From contig NZ_JAHPZX010000001.1 in NCBI RefSeq assembly GCF_021325795.1, positions 434,001 to 498,000 on the forward strand: a stretch of DNA of 64,000 nucleotides, read 5' to 3'. Numbering within the stretch: the first letter of the stretch is position 1; each line of letters starts with the position of its first letter. The notes under the pieces were generated by a model. The model saw only the letters and a program-made list of their open reading frames with translations, did no database searches and was not told where the DNA came from. The translations under genes and the position numbers were made by a program. This document shows, piece by piece, positions 6,271 to 15,390 of the stretch. This DNA comes from Bordetella sp. LUAb4. Its GTDB lineage: Bacteria; Pseudomonadota; Gammaproteobacteria; Burkholderiales; Burkholderiaceae_B.

Positions 6271-9174
6271 TTGCTGTATGGCAAAAAGAAGTGGCTGAAT
6301 ACGACGATCGCGCTGAGCGCGTGCTACTGGAGCGGCGCCATGGCCGCGGACCTTACCGTTTCATCGGGCGATACGCGGGTGTTCGACGGGTCCGCCAACT
6401 ATCCTGGTGGGGTCGATGTCAACGGCGGCACGCTGGTGATCGGCGGTAACGGCGGCGGCGCGGGTGTCGCGCTGACCGGCAACGTCAATGCGAATTCGAA
6501 TGCCACCGTCTCCGGCTTCGGCTCGATCAATGGCGATCTCAACGTCACCGGCAACTCGCACGTCGCACCGGGTTATCCCGTCGGCACACCAACCGGCGTA
6601 TCGAACGGCAACCTGGTCGTAAACGGCAATCTGTCAATGAACAATGCCGTGTTCGATTTCGAAACCGGCTACGCGGGACTGCCCATCACGCAACCCGGCA
6701 CCGGCGACAACATCACCGTCCGCAATGACGTCGCGCTCAACAACACGACGCTGAACGTGACGGTGAACACCTTGGGCGTCAATGCCGGCTACTACCGCAT
6801 CCTGTCATACGGCGGCACCTTGAGCGGCAGCGGTCTGACGCTAGGCACGGTAAGCGGCGACTCCGTCCCCGCAGCGACCATCCAGTCGCTGACCGGCGAC
6901 AAGCAGATCAACCTGATCCTGGGTCCGAGCACGACCAATCTGTGGAACGGCGACGGCCTGGCGTCCTCCACCCGCGCGGGCGGCGGCAGCGGCACCTGGA
7001 GCGCCGCCAGCACCAACTGGAATAGCCCCAGCAATGCCACGGGCGCCCTGCCCGACGGCGCGTACGCCATTTTCACGGGCACCACGGGTGTCGTGACCGT
7101 CGATGGCGGCGCCGGCCCGGTACGCGTGTCGGGCCTTCAGTTCGCCACCGACCGCTATCGCCTGCAAGGCGCGCCCATCACGTTGGTCGCCAACGGCGCC
7201 AACCCGCCAGCCATCGTCGTCGGCGACGGCACGTATGCGTCGGGCCAGTTCGTCGACACCATCGACAACCCATTGCAAGGCACCAGCGGCTTCGTCAAGA
7301 CCGGCCCCGGATCGGTGATTCTCAACGCCGACAGCAGCGGCCTGAGCGGCCCCATCCTGATCGCCGACGGCGCGCTGGAACTCAACGGCAAGTTGAACGG
7401 TCCGGTCGACATCGGCCGCGAAGTCGTGCTCGCTGGGGTGGGCCAACTGGGCACCACCACCCTCTACCCCACCGCAGTGATTTCGCCGGGCAACGATGGA
7501 TCGCCCATCGGCACGCTTACCGTCAACGGCGACCTGACCTTCGGCCAGGACGCCGTCTACCGCGTGCATGCGGATCCCCTGAGCAGCGCGAGCGATCACA
7601 TCCATGTCACCGGCGTCGCCCACCTGGACGGCACCGTCGCGCACGTAGGCCCGGACGGCAACTATGCGCCGCTTACGACCTACAACATCCTTACCGCGGA
7701 CGGCGGCGTACAGGGGCAGTTCACGGGCGCTTCAAGCGCGTATGCGTTCCTGACGCCCACGCTCACCTACGACCCGAAGAACGTGTTCCTGACGCTTTCG
7801 CGTAACGGCGTGCCGATAGGCAGCGTCGGCAACACGGGCAACCAGGGCAGCGTGGGCGGTGCGCTGGACAACGAAGCGCCACCCGCGCCTGCCAACGGAG
7901 CGGCAACGGCCGGAAATGCTGCGCCATCGGGTGCGAATGGATCGGCCCAGGCCGGCAATGCCGCATCATCCGATGCAAGCGGATCGGCACCGGCCGGGAA
8001 TACGGCGTCATCCGGCACCAACGGACTGCCCACGACTGGCGCCGGCAGCGCCTTGGCCTATGCCGCGGCCAATGGCATCAGCACGGGTGGCGGCACTGGC
8101 GCCAGCCAGGTAGCAACCGCGGTCCTCGCCATGACCCCGGGCGAAGCGCGCGCGGCCTTGAGCATGCTCTCGGGCGAAGCTTATGCAAGTACACCCAGTG
8201 TGTTGCAGAGCCTTGGCGACACCGTGCGCACCGTCCCGCTATCTCACTTCCGTAGCAACCTCGACGCGGGAGCGATTCCCGGGCGCCCCACGGCGCAACT
8301 GGGTTCGCCGTCCTCCGACGCCCTGCCACAAAGCGGCGCGCATCCTGTGTGGGCACAAGTGGTCGGCAACTGGCGCACGTTCTCCAGCGATGGCAACGCA
8401 TCACGCGTGAGCCAATCGGACGGCGGCCTGTTCGTCGGTGGTGACGGCGCGGTGGGCGGCGGTTGGCGCCTGGGCGGCGCACTGGGCTATATCGGCAGCC
8501 ACAGTTCGATCGCCAATGTTTCGTCCCGCACGGATGTCGACAGCTATACGGCGACCTTGTTCGGCGGACGGAATTTCTACGCCGGACCCGGCCACTTCCG
8601 CTTCACGGCGGGCACCGCTTATACCTGGCACGACATCGAGACGAAACGCGACGTGGCGGTCGGCAGCCTGAACCAGCAGCTCGATTCGTCCTATAGCGCC
8701 TCGTCGACGCAAGTGTTCACCGAACTCGGCTACAGCCTGCCGATAGGTGACGCATACACCGTCGAACCCTACGCTGGCGTGGCGTGGAATCAGTTGCGCA
8801 CGCGCGGCTTCACCGAATCGGGCGGCACGGCTGCCCTGCATGGCGCCGGACAAACCGACGATGTCACGAGCACCACGTTGGGACTGCGCGGCGCGTGGCT
8901 GTTCGGGGCCGACAGCGCACCGGGCCGCCTGACCGCCTCGCTGGGCTGGCGCCACGCAATGGGTGATGTGAAGCCCACGCAGGCATTGGCGTTCGACGGT
9001 GGCACCACGTTCTCGGTGGCGGGTGTGCCGATCGCGCGCGACGCGGCGGTGTTCGGCCTCGGCGCGGAATTCACCATTGCACGCAATACGACGGCCGGCA
9101 TCACCTACGACGCGCAGTTTGGCGGCGGCAACCGGCAGCAGTCGGGTGTGCTTAAGGTAGCCATGCGGTTTTAG
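6271..9174 (+). CDS. Classical (type Va) autotransporter
   Basis: 967 residues. The signal peptide has a basic start (GKKKW), a hydrophobic core and AMA|AD cleavage near residue 25. The passenger (about 26-520) is Gly/Asn/Thr-rich beta-helix sequence with N-G-x-L-V-V-N-G style turns. A PATR-like segment (FVKTGPGSVILN, GPILIADGALELNG) lies near 340-370. A low-complexity linker of GNAAPSGANGSA-like units spans about 530-600. The last about 280 residues form the outer-membrane barrel and end in Phe (KVAMRF). No protease triad or RGD is evident, so adhesion or a surface role is only a guess. The start is TTG at 6271, with GGAG eight bases upstream; no ATG in this frame precedes the signal peptide. 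It is convergent with the AraC gene. Confidence 0.92.
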   Translation: MLYGKKKWLNTTIALSACYWSGAMAADLTVSSGDTRVFDGSANYPGGVDVNGGTLVIGGNGGGAGVALTGNVNANSNATVSGFGSINGDLNVTGNSHVAPGYPVGTPTGVSNGNLVVNGNLSMNNAVFDFETGYAGLPITQPGTGDNITVRNDVALNNTTLNVTVNTLGVNAGYYRILSYGGTLSGSGLTLGTVSGDSVPAATIQSLTGDKQINLILGPSTTNLWNGDGLASSTRAGGGSGTWSAASTNWNSPSNATGALPDGAYAIFTGTTGVVTVDGGAGPVRVSGLQFATDRYRLQGAPITLVANGANPPAIVVGDGTYASGQFVDTIDNPLQGTSGFVKTGPGSVILNADSSGLSGPILIADGALELNGKLNGPVDIGREVVLAGVGQLGTTTLYPTAVISPGNDGSPIGTLTVNGDLTFGQDAVYRVHADPLSSASDHIHVTGVAHLDGTVAHVGPDGNYAPLTTYNILTADGGVQGQFTGASSAYAFLTPTLTYDPKNVFLTLSRNGVPIGSVGNTGNQGSVGGALDNEAPPAPANGAATAGNAAPSGANGSAQAGNAASSDASGSAPAGNTASSGTNGLPTTGAGSALAYAAANGISTGGGTGASQVATAVLAMTPGEARAALSMLSGEAYASTPSVLQSLGDTVRTVPLSHFRSNLDAGAIPGRPTAQLGSPSSDALPQSGAHPVWAQVVGNWRTFSSDGNASRVSQSDGGLFVGGDGAVGGGWRLGGALGYIGSHSSIANVSSRTDVDSYTATLFGGRNFYAGPGHFRFTAGTAYTWHDIETKRDVAVGSLNQQLDSSYSASSTQVFTELGYSLPIGDAYTVEPYAGVAWNQLRTRGFTESGGTAALHGAGQTDDVTSTTLGLRGAWLFGADSAPGRLTASLGWRHAMGDVKPTQALAFDGGTTFSVAGVPIARDAAVFGLGAEFTIARNTTAGITYDAQFGGGNRQQSGVLKVAMRF

Positions 9175-9255
9175 CGCGTCCGCGGGCAGTTGATCGGGTG
9201 AATGACCTCGGGGAGCCACTTCCCCGACCCAGCACTCGGAGGCGGCGCCGTCCGC

Positions 9256-10161
9256 TCAAACTATGGGAATGTAGATATCCGTTTCCCACTGATCGAGCGG
9301 CGTTTCCGGAAACACACTCAGGTAGTGGAAGAACAGCGGATGATCGCGCAGTTCTTCCCCACTTGCGGGAAGCCAATCCCGATAAAAAGGATAGACGGTT
9401 TCACCAACGTGATCCGTCGATCCCCTATGCCGCAAGACCGCGCAGCGACCACCCGGGATGACGATTTCGCGGATCCCATAGGCATTCGATCTGACCGCCT
9501 CGCGAATCTCGCCGCAGATGTCGAAGCGGAATTCTTCTGCTGGCGTCGTATCCGGGTTATTGCGCGGAATCCCGAACGTCCTGCTCGACGCGACGGGAGA
9601 TTGCCCGCTTTGCTTGCGCCATTCCACGAACTTGCGCACGCTTTCGTTGACGAGCCCGGTGGGTCCGACATGTTCGAGCGCCGCTACGCGCGTCTCTGAA
9701 AAGTCGACGATTTTTACCTGCATGGTGAACTTCCTTGAAAGATAGGGGACGACGAAGGTCGCACTCCAGATCTGCCAATTCGGATGTTGCCGAAACGCAC
9801 TCGGCGCCATGCCGAACGCGCGCTTGAAAGCCCGGCTGAAAGCTTCTGGACTGTCGAAGCCCGCGTCGAACGCGGCATCCAGGACCGAGCAAAACTCGCG
9901 CGATGCCAGGCGGTGCGCAGCCTTGCGTAGCCGCAACAACTGCACGTAACGCGCGACAGGCATCCCCACGTAGGCGGCGAATTGGCGATGAAAATGAAAC
10001 TTCGAGAAGTTAGCCACGCGACTTAGCGCGTCCACCGACAAGGCGTCTTCGAGATGCGTTTCGATGTGCGCAAGCACGGCGTCGAAGCGCTTCGTATAAA
10101 CGCGAGTGGCGTCAACGGGATCTTGCATGTCTTGGATTCTCGAATTGTGCGACGGCGTCAT
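9256..10161 (-). CDS. AraC-family regulator with GyrI-like effector domain
   Basis: 301 residues. The N-terminal about 120 carry the two AraC helix-turn-helix motifs (ALSVDALSRVANFSKFHFHR and the CSVLDAAFDAGFDSPEAFSR region, then FKRAFGMAPSAFR). The C-terminal about 155 residues are a GyrI/SbmC-like small-molecule-binding domain (VRVAALEH-type opening, RCAVLRHRGS, FYRDWLPASG and the ending ETDIYIPI). This is the Rob/SoxS-like architecture that senses hydrophobic compounds. The target genes are not evident: neighbours are a convergent autotransporter and an upstream Fic gene. Met12 at 10128 is an alternative start. Confidence 0.9.
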   Translation of the reverse strand: MTPSHNSRIQDMQDPVDATRVYTKRFDAVLAHIETHLEDALSVDALSRVANFSKFHFHRQFAAYVGMPVARYVQLLRLRKAAHRLASREFCSVLDAAFDAGFDSPEAFSRAFKRAFGMAPSAFRQHPNWQIWSATFVVPYLSRKFTMQVKIVDFSETRVAALEHVGPTGLVNESVRKFVEWRKQSGQSPVASSRTFGIPRNNPDTTPAEEFRFDICGEIREAVRSNAYGIREIVIPGGRCAVLRHRGSTDHVGETVYPFYRDWLPASGEELRDHPLFFHYLSVFPETPLDQWETDIYIPIV

Positions 10162-10206
10162 CTTCGCCCACGAGCAAGGTATCGCGCCTAGCCGCGCTTG
10201 CTCAAC

Positions 10207-11709
10207 TTAAGTGGCGCGGGATCCGTCAACATTCAACAGCCGAAATTGCGCCGGCGATTCTTCGAACGCATTGGTCTGCTTCACCTGGGGAATCAGCATG
10301 TCCAGCTTCGCATAGTCGAACTGCGTGCACCACCTTGCCATTTTTCCTACGGCCCGGATTAGAGGTTCTGCTTCGTTTCCACGAGTCAGCGCACGTAGGC
10401 AGTCGACAAACTGCGGATGGAACAAGGTAGGAATGATGACGCGAGACCGCCCTACTCTCGATAGCTCTGCGTTCATGACGAGCCGGGAGACTCGGCCGTT
10501 GCCGTCCTCGAACGGGTGCACTTCCGCGACCAGGAATAGATAGTAAATCGCCCGGGCCAGACCTTCTGGGACGCTTAGCGCGAGCGACGAGCCCTCGGTA
10601 AACGTCCCGCGCACATGAGACGGCAGGACGAACTCGGTGGTTCCGGCGAAGTTGTTCTCCAATTTGAGTTGCCCAGGATTGGCTTCGGGCCGCCTGGATA
10701 GCATTTCCTCATGCCATACCTTCAGTACCTCAACAAAGTCTTCTCCAACAGGAGGGACGGCCGCGCGCGTTTCGGGTCGATTCGCCAGGTTGAATACACC
10801 GAGCACGTCGTGCGAGTCCTGGGGTCGCTGCGGCACGATCTTGTTGCGTAAAACGATATCCTTCGCTTCTTCCAGCGAAAACTTCGTGCCCTCTACGTAG
10901 TTGGAAAAATAGGATTCCAGGAATGCGAAATTGATGCGGGCACTTCCAGGGGGACACAGCTCTTTCACGTCAGGCAGCACGGCGACCCGGAGCGCTGCCG
11001 CAAGCGCTTCGAACAGCGCCAAGCGCCCGATGTCGATAGGCGCCCCATTGGCAATGGAGATCCCCGCTTTAGTCCGAAGCACACCCTTTGAATGAGTACT
11101 CAACAGTGCCCCGATAGTGCTATTAAGCTTGTGGAAGCTCTTATCCTCTTGCAGAAGACCGGCGATCTCGCGAGCTCTGTCGCGGAGTTGGTTCAGGCCC
11201 GCTTCCTTATTAGTATTGAGGATTGAAATGAGCCGGTCTTCGATCGCTTCGCGCGAAGCACGCGTAACGCTCGCCCCCTGGCTCAGATTCTCGAGCAGGG
11301 TCCGTTCGGGCGAAGACCAGTAGAGGTTAAACCCACCAAGCGGAAAGTCGCCGCTTAATCGCGCCGGCCCTTTGACCAGAACAAACGTCAAGCCGGGATA
11401 GCGGATGCGTCGACCGAAGCGAGTGGGATGAGAGATGACAACTTCGTTCGATGGTGTGATTCCGCCGATGAAGGCGCTAAGGTGTGACACCACGCCACCG
11501 GGAACAGCGTTCGCAGCCAATCTCTGCCAGTTGCGTCGGACTCGGCTTGCGACTTCTTGCTCCGTGCCCGGCTCGACGAATACCCCGGCAGCGATGCGTA
11601 ACAGGTCCCCAGCCTTCACGCGCCGCTGCAATTGCCGGTTCACCGCAGGATCACCCGCAGCAAACAAGACTTCTTCGGAATGTCGTTTTCCAGCTTGAAA
11701 AAGAACCAT
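10207..11709 (-). CDS. Fic-domain protein with N-terminal AbiEi-like winged-helix region
   Basis: 500 residues. The N-terminus (about 1-95) reads like the DNA-binding part of AbiEi-type antitoxins: QLQRRVKAGDLLRIAAGVFV followed by a segment on HLSAFIGG. The C-terminal half holds the Fic core with HPFEDGNGRVSR, the catalytic HPFx(D/N)GNGRxxR motif, which normally transfers AMP from ATP to a target hydroxyl. An autoinhibitory helix motif (S/T)xxxE(G/N) is present upstream as SNYVEG, so this looks like a self-inhibited class II Fic enzyme. The start at 11709 has AAGGAA seven bases upstream. Two direct repeats flank a TATAAT box just upstream, consistent with autoregulation by its own N-terminal domain. 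No separate antitoxin gene is adjacent. Confidence 0.88.
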   Translation of the reverse strand: MVLFQAGKRHSEEVLFAAGDPAVNRQLQRRVKAGDLLRIAAGVFVEPGTEQEVASRVRRNWQRLAANAVPGGVVSHLSAFIGGITPSNEVVISHPTRFGRRIRYPGLTFVLVKGPARLSGDFPLGGFNLYWSSPERTLLENLSQGASVTRASREAIEDRLISILNTNKEAGLNQLRDRAREIAGLLQEDKSFHKLNSTIGALLSTHSKGVLRTKAGISIANGAPIDIGRLALFEALAAALRVAVLPDVKELCPPGSARINFAFLESYFSNYVEGTKFSLEEAKDIVLRNKIVPQRPQDSHDVLGVFNLANRPETRAAVPPVGEDFVEVLKVWHEEMLSRRPEANPGQLKLENNFAGTTEFVLPSHVRGTFTEGSSLALSVPEGLARAIYYLFLVAEVHPFEDGNGRVSRLVMNAELSRVGRSRVIIPTLFHPQFVDCLRALTRGNEAEPLIRAVGKMARWCTQFDYAKLDMLIPQVKQTNAFEESPAQFRLLNVDGSRAT

Positions 11710-11720
11710 GACAGGGTTCC

Positions 11721-11770
11721 TTGTCGTTTTTCAGCTAAAATTATAAACCATTTGTCGTTTTTCAGCTAAA
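11721..11770 (-). promoter_or_regulatory. Fic promoter with two 19-bp direct repeats (candidate operator)
   Basis: The identical 19-mer TTGTCGTTTTTCAGCTAAA (+ strand) lies at 11721-11739 and 11752-11770, 31 bases apart start to start, about three helical turns. Between them on the minus strand is a perfect -10 box TATAAT (11740-11745). The start codon is 12 bases beyond the nearer copy. Confidence 0.75.
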
Positions 11771-12108
11771 TTTTATCCGTATCCGGGCGGCGGGCCCGTC
11801 ATCTAAATTTAGGCACGCAATTTTCTCGCGGGTGCGCTTCTGGCGGGTCCGGTTGCTATCGTCCATCGCTAATCGGCCGTTATCTTGAGCGTTCGGCCCG
11901 AGTTGGCTGATAACCAACGGAACTCGATTGATCAAAATTTTAAAGCGGACAGAATCAATTGCGGGACCTCACAATGACCCGAGAAGTTGATAACAATATG
12001 TGGGACCGGCTGGCCGTTGACGCGGTACGCGGGGAGGACCGGTCACGCACACGATAAGACCCATAAAAGGACGGACATAAGTCCGGACCATCACGAGGAG
12101 ACAAGACC
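11771..12108. other. Intergenic region, no gene recognised
   Basis: A divergent region between the Fic promoter and a Bug gene. It is AT-richer in the middle (about 11800-11960). No terminator or strong dyad was seen. A good Shine-Dalgarno (GAGGAG) for the Bug gene is at its right end. Confidence 0.4.
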
Positions 12109-13089
12109 ATGCAGACAACATGCACGTCGTGGCTGCGCGCGGGCGCACTGGCGCTCGGGCTAACGGCGGTGACCATCGCGCAAGCGGCTGGCACCTGGCC
12201 AGACCGGCCCGTACGCATCATCGTGCCCTATGCCGCGGGCGGAACCACGGATTTCTCCGCTCGCCTGGTCGCACAAAAGCTCGCGGAACAGACGGGCGTA
12301 TCCTTCGTCGTGGAAAACAAGGCCGGCGGCTCGGGCACCATCGGCGCCCTGCAGGTGGTGCGCAGCGCACCGGACGGCGCCACGCTGCTGACCAACGATA
12401 CGTCCTACGCGATGCTGCCGGCACTATTCGCGGATCTGCCTTGGGACCACGCCCACGATCTGGTGCCGGTGACCACGCTGGTACAGACGCCCGTGGTGCT
12501 GGTGGTTCCGGCCAACTCCCCCTTCAAGACGCTGGATGCCTTGCGGACCTATGCACGCCAGCATCCGGGCAAGCTGAACTTCGGATCAGGCGGCGCGGGT
12601 AGCTCCGCTCACCTGCAAGGTGCTTTGTTCAACAAGGATGCGGGCGTGGATATCACCCACGTGCCATACAAGGGCGCGGGCGAAGCCATGCTGGGCCTGG
12701 TGTCAGGCCAGGTCGATGTGTTGATCACGGCCGCGCCCACGGCGATGCCGCAGGTCGCCGGACATCGCGCACGGGCGCTGGCCGTAAGCGGCGCCCATCG
12801 CCTGCCCGCCTTGGGCGATGTCCCCACCTTCGCTGAAGCAGGCCTGCCCGCCTTCAATGTGGTGAACTGGTTCGGCCTCTCCGCTCCCAAAGGGACGCCA
12901 CCGCAGGTGATCCAGACCATTGCGTCCGATGTGCGCAAGGCGCTCGCGGATCCCGCATTGAAGGCGCGCCTGGCGGAGCAAGGTGCCGAGCCGGGTGGCA
13001 TCTCGCCGGAGGAGTTCGCGGCGCGCATCAAGAAAGAGACGGCGGTCTGGTCGGACACCGCACGCAGCGCAGGCATCACGCCGCACTGA
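12109..13089 (+). CDS. Bug/TctC-family periplasmic solute-binding protein
   Basis: 326 residues with a Sec signal (cleavage near AQA|AG). Family motifs are present: WPDRPVRIIVPYAAGG and TDFSAR at the ligand-binding N-lobe, VVENKAGGSGTIG, the THVPYKGAGEAM hinge region, and FAEAGLPAFNVVNWFGL. These proteins capture small carboxylates for tripartite tricarboxylate transporters. No TctA/TctB membrane genes are adjacent, as is usual for the expanded Bug set in this family. An SMP-30-type lactonase gene follows 66 bases downstream on the same strand and may be co-transcribed, which could hint at an aldonate or sugar-acid ligand; that is inference. The start is chosen by GAGGAG nine bases upstream. 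Confidence 0.93.
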   Translation: MQTTCTSWLRAGALALGLTAVTIAQAAGTWPDRPVRIIVPYAAGGTTDFSARLVAQKLAEQTGVSFVVENKAGGSGTIGALQVVRSAPDGATLLTNDTSYAMLPALFADLPWDHAHDLVPVTTLVQTPVVLVVPANSPFKTLDALRTYARQHPGKLNFGSGGAGSSAHLQGALFNKDAGVDITHVPYKGAGEAMLGLVSGQVDVLITAAPTAMPQVAGHRARALAVSGAHRLPALGDVPTFAEAGLPAFNVVNWFGLSAPKGTPPQVIQTIASDVRKALADPALKARLAEQGAEPGGISPEEFAARIKKETAVWSDTARSAGITPH

Positions 13090-13155
13090 TGGCAGCGCGT
13101 TGCTCACGCTGCACTGATCACGCCGCGGTCACCCCGGCGTATTGCTCGCACGGCG

Positions 13156-14154
13156 ATGATCGCGGCACCGTCATTTCCGTATTCTGGCAGTCGTCACGGC
13201 GGCCGCCTGAAAATCGACACTGGAATCCCCAAGATGTGGAACCTGAGTTTCAACCCGCCTGAAATCATCGACGCCACCATCCTGACGCGCCTGCCGGACC
13301 ACTTCCGCCAAGCCCAGCGCACGGCATGGAGCGATGCCAACAAGCCGGGGCAAATGCTGGACAGTTTCCTGGAGGGGCCGTCCTTCGACCGCGACGGCAA
13401 CCTATGGGTTACCGACATTCCCAACGGCCGTATCTTCCGTATCGATAGCGCCTTGAACTGGACGCTGGCCGCGCAATACGACGGGTGGCCCAACGGCAGC
13501 GCGTTCCATCGCGACGGCTCCCTGTGGATCGCCGACTACCGTCGCGGCATTCTGCGGCTGGAGCCGGGCGCCAGTACGCCTGAGGCATTGCTGCCGCATC
13601 GGAACAGCGAATCCTTCAAGGGCATCAACGACCTTACCTTCGATGCACATGGCGCCTGCCTGTTCACCGACCAAGGCCAGACCGGGATGCAGGACCCAAC
13701 CGGGCATGTATATCGGCTCGGCACCGATGGCCGACTTGAAGCATTGATCCGCAATGCGCCCAGCCCGAACGGCTTGGCGCTGAATGCCGACGGCAGCGCG
13801 CTTTATCTGGCGGTTACGCGCGCCAACGCCATCTGGCGCGCGCCCTTGCCCGCCAGTGGCGGTGCCAATAAAGTCGGCCAGTTCCAGACCTTCTTCGGCA
13901 CCAGCGGCCCGGACGGCCTTGCCGTCGACATCAACAACGGTGTCGCGGTCGGCCACGCCAGCCTGCGCGGTGCCTTCCTGCTCAACGTGCATGGCGAGAT
14001 CACCCACTACGTGCGCAGCCCCGTCGGCGCGACGTTGACCAATCTGGCGTACCGGCCCGGCACCAACGAACTGATCATGGTGGAGTCGCAGACAGGCACC
14101 CTGTTGACGGCGCGCCTGCCGCATGAAGGCCTGCCTTTGTACTCGCACGCTTGA
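13156..14154 (+). CDS. SMP-30/gluconolactonase-family lactonase
   Basis: A six-bladed beta-propeller hydrolase family that opens sugar or other lactones using a divalent metal. Visible signatures are LEGPSFDRDGNLWVTDIPNG (metal-binding Glu region), GWPNGSAFHRDGSLWIADY, GINDLTFDAHG and SPNGLALNADGSALYLAVT, each a propeller blade repeat. There is no signal peptide. Translation may start at ATG 13234 (Met27, MWNLSFNPPE), which fits homologues better than the ATG at 13156 and has GGAA upstream; the first 26 residues look non-conserved. It follows a Bug gene and probably acts on the related carboxylate or lactone. Confidence 0.88.
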   Translation: MIAAPSFPYSGSRHGGRLKIDTGIPKMWNLSFNPPEIIDATILTRLPDHFRQAQRTAWSDANKPGQMLDSFLEGPSFDRDGNLWVTDIPNGRIFRIDSALNWTLAAQYDGWPNGSAFHRDGSLWIADYRRGILRLEPGASTPEALLPHRNSESFKGINDLTFDAHGACLFTDQGQTGMQDPTGHVYRLGTDGRLEALIRNAPSPNGLALNADGSALYLAVTRANAIWRAPLPASGGANKVGQFQTFFGTSGPDGLAVDINNGVAVGHASLRGAFLLNVHGEITHYVRSPVGATLTNLAYRPGTNELIMVESQTGTLLTARLPHEGLPLYSHA

Positions 14155-14275
14155 AGCTATCGTCGTCGGTAGTGACCGCGACGGCCGCTCGCGCCTGGTG
14201 CTGCACGGCCCGGGATCAGCAAGCCGTCGCAGCCGTCACCGCCTTGCACTACTGGAAAGCGGGCAGGGCAACGCG

Positions 14276-15262
14276 CTACTTCAGCCGTTCATATGCGATA
14301 CGCGCGCCCTGGGCGATCAGATCGTCATCGGCTTTGACGCCAGGTGTACGGCTAGTCGTGTAGATCGCCATGACGATGGGCGGCCGCCCGGGCGGCCAGA
14401 TGACGCCGATGTCATTCGCGCTGGCGTAGTCGCCCGTGCCGGTCTTATCGGCGACCAGCCAGCCGGCCGGCGTGGCGGCACGAATACGCCGGTCGCCCGT
14501 CTTGTTGCCCAGCATCCATGTCTTCAACTGCTCACGGGCAGCCGCCGGCAGCGCATCGCCTAGCATCAGCGTGCGCAATAGCCGTCCCATGTCCGCCGGT
14601 GTGGACGTGTCGCGCTCGTCGCCGGGTATGGCGGTATTCAGGGCCGTCTCATAGCGATCCAAACGGAAGGACTCATTGCCGTGGCCGCGTGCGAAAGCCG
14701 TGAGCGCGGCCGGCCCGCCGAGCAGGCGCAGCAGCAGATTGCCTGCGGTGTTGTCGCTATATTGGATGGCCGCGGCACAAAGCTCGGCAACGGACATGCC
14801 GGCGGCGTCCGCGTGCTGGCCCGTGATCGGCGAATAAGTGACCAGAGCGTCCCTGCCGTACACGATGCGGCGGTCCAGCAGGCGGCCCTGCGATGCCTCC
14901 GGTTGTGGCACATGCGTCACATGAACGCCGGCTTCCCTGCCATTGCTCCCCGCCGCCACGGCGTCCTTCGCCAACACCGCCGCAGCCAGCACGGCCTTGA
15001 ACGTACTGCATACGGCGAAGCGCTCGTCGGCCCGGTACGCGACTTCTTTGCCGCTACCGGTGTCGACGGCGTAAATGCCCAGGCGGCGTTGATGCGCCTG
15101 TTCCAGGCGGGCGTACTCGTCATCGATCGGGCGGGTTTGGGTGGCGGCGAATGCCGGCCGGACGAGCATCAATGGCGCCGCGGCCGTCAACGCCAACATG
15201 CGCCGGCGGCTGAGCCGCGCGGGTCTTGACCAAGCGAGACTTTCTTTCTTGTCGTGCATCAT
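14276..15262 (-). CDS. bla: Class A beta-lactamase with Tat-type signal
   Basis: 328 residues. The leader contains SRRRMLALTAAAPL, a twin-arginine style signal ending in AFA|AT. All class A motifs are present: the nucleophile motif STFK (preceded by Cys, as CSTFK), SDN (YSDNTAGN), the omega-loop Glu in ETALN, and KTG (DKTGTGDY). It hydrolyses beta-lactams in the periplasm. Cys before STFK recalls class A carbapenemases, but the partner Cys after KTG is absent (GDYAS instead), so that disulfide cannot form. The start at 15262 is chosen because GGAT lies seven bases upstream; a TTG at 15280 is less likely. It is divergent from an AmpR-like gene, pointing to inducible expression. Confidence 0.93.
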   Translation of the reverse strand: MMHDKKESLAWSRPARLSRRRMLALTAAAPLMLVRPAFAATQTRPIDDEYARLEQAHQRRLGIYAVDTGSGKEVAYRADERFAVCSTFKAVLAAAVLAKDAVAAGSNGREAGVHVTHVPQPEASQGRLLDRRIVYGRDALVTYSPITGQHADAAGMSVAELCAAAIQYSDNTAGNLLLRLLGGPAALTAFARGHGNESFRLDRYETALNTAIPGDERDTSTPADMGRLLRTLMLGDALPAAAREQLKTWMLGNKTGDRRIRAATPAGWLVADKTGTGDYASANDIGVIWPPGRPPIVMAIYTTSRTPGVKADDDLIAQGARIAYERLK

Positions 15263-15390
15263 CTGAAGTATCCATTGCAATGGAAAAACCAGGGGCGGCT
15301 TTCCGGACCGCCACTATCCACCTGTGACGCTATTCTCTCAAACGAGGATAATTGCGATCATCCGATAGAAAAACTTATACCTATACCATC
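15263..15390. promoter_or_regulatory. Divergent bla / AmpR-like regulator control region
   Basis: A short AT-rich space between the two divergent starts. It contains loosely dyadic GGATAATTGCGATCATCC (about 15347-15364). AmpR-type proteins bind such shared regions through T-N11-A motifs. The exact operator cannot be fixed by eye. Confidence 0.4.

Noticed and set aside
14276-15262. Calling the beta-lactamase a carbapenemase because of CSTFK
   Set aside because: The second Cys after KTG is missing; class A is certain but spectrum is not.
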